DNA from: JAVBME01 sp031552765
GTDB lineage: Bacteria > Bacillota > Negativicutes > Acidaminococcales > JAISLQ01
DNA: 20,874 nt
Assembly: GCA_031552765.1 (NCBI GenBank)
Contig: JAVBME010000022.1
Coordinates: 1 to 20,874, forward strand
Direction of reading: 5' to 3'
Part shown: positions 16,039 through 20,874 of the stretch, one piece after another
Layout: each line of letters starts with the position of its first letter
Position numbering within the stretch: the first letter of the stretch is position 1
Notes under the pieces: model-generated
The model's database searches: none
The model's input: only the letters and a program-made list of their open reading frames with translations
What the model was told of the DNA's origin: nothing
Position numbers and translations under genes: made by a program

Positions 16039-16887
16039 TCAAAGATTTCCTGTATACACATTCGTTAAAAAATTTTCCGCCACTTTTTTCAATTCATATA
16101 TTTTTTCCCGCTGCGTAGCCGCAACAGCCAGCTTATAGCACGGGAAATAGCGGCTTAGGTGTAGCGGCAGGCTACGGTCTATCCCGGCCAGCCAGGCGGC
16201 CAGCGCAGATATTTCCTCAACGCTGTCATTCTCTCCCGGAATGACCAGCGTAGTGATTTCAACATGGCAAAAACCCGCCAATAACTTGATGCTTTCCTTT
16301 ACCGGCTCTAAACTGCCGCCGCACATGTTTTGGTAAAAACTGCCGTTAAAAGCCTTGAGGTCTATATTCGCCGCGTCAAGACATGGGGCTAAAGATAACA
16401 GCGGCTCCTTATTTATATAACCGTTGCTTACCAGTACATTCTGCAGTCCTGCGTCATGGCATAAAACGGCGCATTCTTTTATAAACTCATAGCAAACCAG
16501 CGGTTCGGCATAAGTATACGCAAGACCGATATTGCCGTCTTTTTGGGCAGCCAAAGCGCTTTGCACCAGTTCAGCCGGCGTCATCTTCCTTACTGTCGGC
16601 CGCTGCTGCGCTATTTGCCAGTTTTGGCAAAAGCGGCAAGCAAGATTACAACCCCAACTACCCATAGAAAGAATAAGACTGCCGGGGTGAAAATTTTTCA
16701 GAGGCTTTTTTTCTATAGGGTCAAGCGCCAAAGCCGACAATTGGCCATAATTGAGCGTCAGCAGATCTCCTCCCGCATGTTTTCGCACACCACACAGGCC
16801 GCTTTGCCCAGCCCGCAGGCGGCAGGAATGCGGGCATAGATCGCAAACTATATCTGCCCCGTCATTATGCCAATATTCAGCTATCAT
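16039..16887 (-). CDS. amrS: AmmeMemoRadiSam system radical SAM enzyme (AmrS), C-terminally short
   Basis: A radical SAM protein of 282 residues. The SAM-binding 4Fe-4S motif is CNLACRFC (Cys80, Cys84, Cys87), followed by QNWQIAQ, typical of the pyruvate formate-lyase activase-like AmrS group. The N-terminal cysteines 15, 18, 22 and 32 (CDLCPHSC...GLCGVR) form the second conserved cluster. The family is one of three conserved proteins (AMMECR1, Memo, radical SAM) with no settled reaction. Most members I know continue past the VYTGN strand with a cysteine-rich tail of about 50 residues; here the protein stops at VYTGNL. Its ATG overlaps the stop of the upstream fusion gene by 11 nt, so the two are coupled. 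Confidence 0.9.
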   Translation of the reverse strand: MIAEYWHNDGADIVCDLCPHSCRLRAGQSGLCGVRKHAGGDLLTLNYGQLSALALDPIEKKPLKNFHPGSLILSMGSWGCNLACRFCQNWQIAQQRPTVRKMTPAELVQSALAAQKDGNIGLAYTYAEPLVCYEFIKECAVLCHDAGLQNVLVSNGYINKEPLLSLAPCLDAANIDLKAFNGSFYQNMCGGSLEPVKESIKLLAGFCHVEITTLVIPGENDSVEEISALAAWLAGIDRSLPLHLSRYFPCYKLAVAATQREKIYELKKVAENFLTNVYTGNL

Positions 16888-18202
16888 AGCGCTGTACGGT
16901 AAACCTGTACAAATCTATAATCTCATCTGGATGTATGCCGGCTTTTTGCATGGCTATCCTTACCTGTTCTTCCACGCTATCGACCCCGTCAAGGTCGGGG
17001 AGCAGCAGCCCCCGCCGCGTGCCGTTTGCTACAATGACGCCGTACTTTTTCACATCAAGAAAATCCATAGAGGGTATCTTCTCCGGTTCCGACAAAACAT
17101 CTACAGATAGCTCGATCGACGCCAGTTCCGCTTTCCCTACCGGCGGGAACCGCGGGTCTTCACGCGCCGCCAAAAGAGTATTTTGCTCTATTTCACGCGC
17201 CAAATTTTCCTGGCAGGGCAAAAAAGTGCCCATACAACCGCGCAGCTTACCGTCTTTGTGCATAGACACGAAGACCCCCGCTTTGCGGTTGAAAAGCTCT
17301 GTAGCCCATTCCGGCAGCCGGCCTGGCGCAGCGCTGGTGTCCAGCCATTCTTCCAGTGTCCAGCGAGCCAGGCGCAGCGGCAAACTTTCCTCTTTCCAAA
17401 TGGCGACAGCATAACCAACGCCAAAAGGCCCTTCATAAGAAAGCAGTTGCGCCGACAGCCCGGCAAAAAGCGCCATGACAAAAACAAGCGAACGCAAGCC
17501 GCATTCACCGGCGCATTCTATAAAGCCCCTGTCTAGCTGCAACAATTTCTCCAGATCGTTATCTTCGATCGCTTCCACGGCTATACGGTCGAACTCCGCG
17601 CCTTCCGGCCGCCTGCCGTAAGGCGGGCCGTCCTTGAGGTAATGCGACAAATCGCCTGAGCCGATGACAGCTACAGCACGCTCTTTCTCTTCTACCGCAT
17701 CGCGCAAAGCTACAGCCAAAGCAGACATCGATTCCAAAGGCAGTATCCCTGGGCATATATGCACTATTTTCCCGGAAAAACCGGCCTCGGACAAATAATA
17801 AAGCGGCACGAACGCTCCGGAATCAAGCTCCGCCTTAAAACCTGACTTTATGCTGAAATGTTCATTAAATCTGACTACATTGACCCCGCGGCTGGCAGCG
17901 TTTTGCAGGCATTTTTCCGCTAGTTCCACATCCACCGGAAAATTCAACCGGCACTCCGGCGCGGCAAATTTCTCCATGCTGCCTGCAAGTTCCGGTAAAA
18001 TCGTCACACTTGCCGCATCACGAAAAGACAAGGCGTGCGGCGTCATAATGACGACAGTCTCCGGCTGGCGCCTAACGATATCGGCAGCCACAGCTTTCAT
18101 GGCACCGACAGTTTTAGCGACCTTACCGCAATCGCCTTTGCCTACCGCCGGTATGATCAGCGGCGGATGCGGCATGAACGCCCCGGCAAGAAGTTTTTTC
18201 AT
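16877..18202 (-). CDS. amrA: AmmeMemoRadiSam protein A: LigB-like domain fused to AMMECR1
   Basis: A 441-residue two-domain protein. Residues 1 to about 270 resemble class III extradiol dioxygenases (LigB fold, also the fold of Memo). Candidate metal ligands are His12 (MPHPP), His56 (TPH) and His187 (GSGDLSHYL). Residues from about 275 are an AMMECR1 domain with LRGCMGTF at 320-327 and, later, YGVIVANGTRRGLLLPDLDGVDSVEEQ. No substrate is known for the family, and dioxygenase activity in a probable anaerobe is doubtful. The fold may do other metal or redox chemistry. The RBS GGAGGTG lies 4 nt before the ATG. It follows the C45-like hydrolase gene after about 39 nt and overlaps amrS by 11 nt. 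The symbol follows the system name. Confidence 0.9.
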   Translation of the reverse strand: MKKLLAGAFMPHPPLIIPAVGKGDCGKVAKTVGAMKAVAADIVRRQPETVVIMTPHALSFRDAASVTILPELAGSMEKFAAPECRLNFPVDVELAEKCLQNAASRGVNVVRFNEHFSIKSGFKAELDSGAFVPLYYLSEAGFSGKIVHICPGILPLESMSALAVALRDAVEEKERAVAVIGSGDLSHYLKDGPPYGRRPEGAEFDRIAVEAIEDNDLEKLLQLDRGFIECAGECGLRSLVFVMALFAGLSAQLLSYEGPFGVGYAVAIWKEESLPLRLARWTLEEWLDTSAAPGRLPEWATELFNRKAGVFVSMHKDGKLRGCMGTFLPCQENLAREIEQNTLLAAREDPRFPPVGKAELASIELSVDVLSEPEKIPSMDFLDVKKYGVIVANGTRRGLLLPDLDGVDSVEEQVRIAMQKAGIHPDEIIDLYRFTVQRYDS

Positions 18203-18241
18203 GTTACACCTCCGGCAACTGCCTGATTATTTCTATGGCAT

Positions 18242-19114
18242 CTATTTTTTAGCAAACAGGTCTGCGCCTCTATAATAGGCCTCGCTTTCCGGTTTGCCCG
18301 CCGTAAGAAGGCGTACGTAAATATCCATATCGCCGTCCGGCTTCAGGTACACGGCAAACACCGCCTCAGTGCGTATGCTGCCAGGCTTGGAACCGGTGCG
18401 AAATATACTGTCATCTGGGCCTGCGGCCTGGTCCCGGCTGAATGCCAGGAATTTTTCCATAGTATAAATGCCGTTGTCTTGGGCCAAAAGTTCACCTATA
18501 CGCTGGTAGCGGGCCAGGGAGCTTTTCGGCTGTATTTTGTTCCAGACAAGCATCCCGGGCAAAACGAAATGGTTGGTATGGAAAAGGTAGCTGTTTTTCT
18601 TTACTTCTACGGCGTATTTCCCGTCACCGGCGATTTCCAATATCGCGATCTTCCTTCTGTCGGCCAGCAGCAAGTTGCGCGGCCCGGCAAAAGAGGCGCT
18701 TTTCCTCAGCGCTTCGTCTACCGAAGCACAACCGGACAGCAATTCTTTCATTAAAGCCGGATTGTGGCGCATAGCCAGCCGCTGCTGCCTGGGTATGCTC
18801 CCGGCTGAGGAATTTAGCACGACCAGGCCTTTTTCGTTCACACCGCCTGTTATCCGCTCTTTATGCCGGCCTTCTTTGTCCGAAACCTCTATAAGCGCAA
18901 AATACTGCCAGCCTTTGGCGGGCGTAAACAGGCGGGTTTTCTGATCGTCCGAACCGTGCCAATCGCGGTTTTTCACAGCCAAAGCGCCGCCGCCCTCTAC
19001 CCGGGCGCCGACAGCTCCCCATAAAGTACAGCAGAAAGCGCTGCTTGCAGGCAATAAAATCAATAAAAATGCTGCTAAAAGAAAAAAGCGCCGACATTTG
19101 GTTCTATACACCAC
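18242..19114 (-). CDS. Secreted Ntn-hydrolase, C45 / acyltransferase-like
   Basis: A 290-residue protein with a signal sequence (basic MVYRTKCRR, then a long hydrophobic core to ASSAF) and at once Cys28-Cys29-Thr-Leu-Trp-Gly. A cysteine exposed after signal removal, followed downstream by AVKNRDWHG and GGVNEKGLVVLNSSAG, is the pattern of N-terminal-nucleophile hydrolases of the peptidase C45 / isopenicillin N acyltransferase-like group. Members cleave linear amides; the substrate here is unknown. Cys29 is the better nucleophile candidate because families commonly show a single C-T-L-W/F. The start is a GTG at 19114 with GAGGA 5 nt upstream. It lies ahead of amrA and amrS on the same strand and may be co-transcribed with them. 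Export of this enzyme contrasts with the cytoplasmic Amr proteins. Confidence 0.8.
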   Translation of the reverse strand: MVYRTKCRRFFLLAAFLLILLPASSAFCCTLWGAVGARVEGGGALAVKNRDWHGSDDQKTRLFTPAKGWQYFALIEVSDKEGRHKERITGGVNEKGLVVLNSSAGSIPRQQRLAMRHNPALMKELLSGCASVDEALRKSASFAGPRNLLLADRRKIAILEIAGDGKYAVEVKKNSYLFHTNHFVLPGMLVWNKIQPKSSLARYQRIGELLAQDNGIYTMEKFLAFSRDQAAGPDDSIFRTGSKPGSIRTEAVFAVYLKPDGDMDIYVRLLTAGKPESEAYYRGADLFAKK

Positions 19115-19160
19115 AATATCCTCACCTTCCCGGCAATATAAGCAGACCGGTTATTCTTTA

Positions 19161-19190
19161 CTTATATGTATATACTATCATTCTCCGCAA
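19161..19190 (-). promoter_or_regulatory. Possible promoter of the hydrolase-amrA-amrS run
   Basis: On the minus strand, TTGCGG (19185-19190) and TATAAG (19161-19166) are separated by 18 nt in the 170-bp divergent gap. Both hexamers are imperfect, so this is a moderate guess. Confidence 0.35.
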
Positions 19191-19214
19191 AACCCTTATT
19201 TCCTTCAACAAAGT

Positions 19215-19243
19215 ATGACAAACTCTGCGCAATAGGTTAAAAT
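19215..19243 (+). promoter_or_regulatory. Possible promoter of the GT51 glycosyltransferase gene
   Basis: ATGACA (19215-19220) and TAAAAT (19238-19243) are exactly 17 nt apart, about 40 nt before the start codon. It shares the divergent gap with the opposite-strand hydrolase gene. Confidence 0.5.
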
Positions 19244-19284
19244 ATAAAGAAAAGTTTTTAACAGAACAGTGAAGGAGTTTTCAT

Positions 19285-20049
19285 ATGAAAAAACTGTTGC
19301 TGGCCGCAGTGCTTCTTTTAGCCCTGGCGGCCGGCTGGAGCAGCTATAAAGAACACCTCCCGCCGGAAGTGGTAAAAAATATTGAACAGCAAACAGCCGG
19401 TAAAAGCCTTGGTAAAGACCTGCTGCCGGAAGATACCAAAGGGCTTTTGCGCATTTTCAATGTAGAAAAAGAAATACGCGCTAAAATGTCCAACCCCAAC
19501 TGGGTCAAGATAAAAGACATACCCCTATCCATGCAGCAGGCCATCATTTCTGTCGAAGACAGCCGCTTTTACCAGCACGGTACTTTTGACATCAACGGCA
19601 TCTTGCGCGCTATACTCGTCAACATCCAAGCAGGCGAAGTCGTGGAAGGCGGCAGCACTATCACACAGCAACTGGCCAAAAACCTTTTCCTGACGCAAGA
19701 GCAGACTGCCGCGCGCAAATTTAAAGAAGGCATCTATGGCATTTTACTAGAAAGCAATTTTTCCAAAGAAGAGATACTGGAAATTTACCTTAATACCATC
19801 TATTTCGGCTCAGGCGCTTACGGCATAAAAGCCGCGGCAGCCACCTATTTCCAGATAACGCCGGACAAACTTACCATGGCGCAGAGCACCATGCTGGCCG
19901 GTCTGCCCGCCGCCCCGTCCGCTTATTCGCCACTTGTCAACATGACAGTGGCAAAAAAACGCCAGGCGGCAGTACTGGAGACCATGGTCAAGAATGGCTT
20001 TATCGGCCCGCAAGCGGCAAAAGATATATTGAATGAGCAGATATTCTGA
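19285..20049 (+). CDS. Membrane-anchored GT51 peptidoglycan glycosyltransferase
   Basis: Polymerises lipid II into glycan strands at the outer face of the cytoplasmic membrane. The 254-residue protein has an N-terminal membrane anchor (KKLLLAAVLLLALAAGW) and one glycosyltransferase 51 domain. It carries the catalytic-Glu motif EDSRFYQHG (Glu91), GGSTITQQLAKN at 122-133, the KFKEG segment, EIYLN at 166-170 and AGLPAAPSAYSP. No transpeptidase domain follows, so it is a monofunctional (MtgA/PBP1-like) enzyme or a natural short form of a class A PBP. The RBS AAGGAG lies 8 nt before the ATG. It is the only plus-strand cellular gene. A hairpin and then the right copy of the repeat follow its stop codon. 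Confidence 0.95.
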   Translation: MKKLLLAAVLLLALAAGWSSYKEHLPPEVVKNIEQQTAGKSLGKDLLPEDTKGLLRIFNVEKEIRAKMSNPNWVKIKDIPLSMQQAIISVEDSRFYQHGTFDINGILRAILVNIQAGEVVEGGSTITQQLAKNLFLTQEQTAARKFKEGIYGILLESNFSKEEILEIYLNTIYFGSGAYGIKAAAATYFQITPDKLTMAQSTMLAGLPAAPSAYSPLVNMTVAKKRQAAVLETMVKNGFIGPQAAKDILNEQIF

Positions 20050-20057
20050 CAAGAGAA

Positions 20058-20077
20058 GAGCCCATTTACATGGGCTC
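20058..20077 (+). terminator. Hairpin after glycosyltransferase gene, possible terminator
   Basis: GAGCCCA and TGGGCTC form a perfect 7-bp stem with the 6-nt loop TTTACA, 8 nt after the stop codon. The expected U-tract is missing. AGA and then the repeat element follow directly, as on the left side of the window. Confidence 0.55.
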
Positions 20078-20080
20078 AGA

Positions 20081-20421
20081 CTGTAGACATAAACACATTT
20101 ATGCATTAATTATACGTTTGGTATTCATGACAAGAAATCCGGGTCTTACCTGTTATCCTTCGTTATAGTAAGTCCGACTGCGAGCTATCTTTTGTCACGC
20201 GACATTTCTTTTTTATGTATAGTTCCACCGAACGCATACTGCGCGAGGGGGATTGTTAAGCCGGCCTGCTGGCAAAGTTAAGCTTGCTCATTTGTGCGTC
20301 GCAAATGCTCCTTCAAATTTCACTCAAACAGTTGCCTTTGCCGGCACAGTTCGGCAACCAATTCAACCCACACTCCGTAATGCGCTTCGGCTGGCACTAT
20401 ACTGCGTCTTATAGGAACGAC
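20081..20421 (+). repeat. Right copy of ~340-bp non-coding inverted repeat
   Basis: This copy is inverted relative to 42-390, about 94% identical over the alignable part by hand count. It begins CTGTAGACAT 3 nt after the terminator-like hairpin of the glycosyltransferase gene and includes CATAAA-CACA-TTTATG. From about 20291 to 20323 it carries sequence unrelated to the left copy, including its own stem CATTTGTG-CGT-CGCAAATG with one G.T pair. The flanking stem TTGCCG...CGGCAA (20337-20356) is kept in both copies. The outer hairpin is broken here. I see no gene in 20050-20451. Bases 20422-20451 are AT-rich and unassigned. Confidence 0.9.
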
Positions 20422-20451
20422 GGAAAATAAATTAATAGCTTTAGAATGTGT

Positions 20452-20874
20452 TCACACTAAAACGGCATCTATAGCTATAGCAAATAAAATAAAGCCTGTG
20501 AACAAAATGTCAAGTTTGTCATAGCGTGTAAATATCTTGCGAAATCGTTTCAAACGCAAGAAATATCGCTCAATTTCATTCCTTTGCCGATACATTACTT
20601 TGTCGTAATCCCACGGCTCTGTTCTAATGCGCAAAGGCGGGATAACAGGAATATAGCCAAGTTCAGCAAACAACAGACGGGTGGGATCACCTTCATAGGC
20701 TCTGTCTGCCAATAAAAAGTGATGCTCATCACGACGCTTCATGGATAATATTAAATCTCTGCCAACAGGTGCGTCGTGAGCTTGGCCGGGAGACAGGCAA
20801 AAATCTACAACTGCACGGTCAGACGCGGTGACCATATGAATTTTGGTTGTAAGCCCGCCTCTTGATCTGCCAAT
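20452..20874 (-). mobile_element. IS5-family transposase, 3' part (runs off window)
   Basis: The C-terminal 140 or so residues of a DDE transposase; the 5' end lies beyond the window edge. The frame is open to the edge, where it reads IGRSRGGLTTKIH, a typical IS5-family segment. Further motifs are SPGQAHDAPVGRDL, LADRAYEGD with a catalytic-type Asp, and RNEIERYFLRLKRFRKIFTRYDK with the catalytic-type Glu. The resemblance is to the IS427/IS1031-like group, which often uses two overlapping frames, so the missing N-terminal part may lie in another frame. The stop is TGA at 20452. The element end is probably in the TTAGAATGTGTTCACAC region just beyond the stop, but its partner terminus is not in the window. 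Whether it is intact cannot be judged. Confidence 0.88.

Noticed and set aside
20081..20421. Group IIC intron remnant, because such introns insert after terminators.
   Set aside because: There is no GTGCG-like 5' end, no domain V-like hairpin that I can identify and no reverse transcriptase relic, so only the location is similar.

Overview
The window reads as a chromosomal segment of a Bacillota bacterium, probably of the class Negativicutes. That placement is inferred from a cdaA-cdaR-glmM-glmS operon, a complete argCJBDFGH cluster using ArgJ recycling, protein style, and roughly balanced base composition with frequent ATA isoleucine codons. It is not proven. Almost every gene lies on the minus strand. 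Only one real gene, a peptidoglycan glycosyltransferase near the right end, is on the plus strand.

Layout in transcription order (right to left). (1) 19114-16039: a three-gene run of a secreted Ntn-type (C45-like) hydrolase, a LigB-like/AMMECR1 fusion (AmmeMemoRadiSam protein A) and a radical SAM enzyme (AmrS) that lacks the usual C-terminal tail. (2) 15895-7824: argC-argJ-argB-argD-argF-argG-argH, from a near-consensus promoter and a palindromic TGCAT leader that looks like an ArgR operator, to a strong terminator. With ArgJ returning the acetyl group to glutamate, the genes cover N-acetylglutamate to arginine except carbamoyl phosphate synthesis; no argA, argR or carAB is visible. A perfect 13-bp hairpin separates argF from argG. 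(3) 7708-429: cdaA-cdaR-(COG2509 FAD oxidoreductase)-glmM-glmS-TPR protein. This operon joins c-di-AMP synthesis to the two enzymes that make glucosamine-6-P and glucosamine-1-P for peptidoglycan. (4) 19285-20049 (+): a membrane-anchored GT51 glycosyltransferase, divergent from the hydrolase. (5) From 20452 to the window end: the 3' part of an IS5-family transposase.

The least explained feature is a non-coding repeat of about 340 bp, present twice in inverted orientation at 42-390 and 20081-20421. The copies bracket all the cellular genes. Outside one replaced block of about 34 nt they are about 94% identical, and every substitution I count between them is a transition. Each copy starts 3-4 nt beyond a hairpin that follows the stop codon of the neighbouring gene (TPR gene on the left, glycosyltransferase on the right). 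The element has no plausible ORF and carries hairpins at or near its ends. It could be a non-autonomous mobile element, a structured RNA, or both, and the pair is a potential substrate for inversion of about 20 kb.
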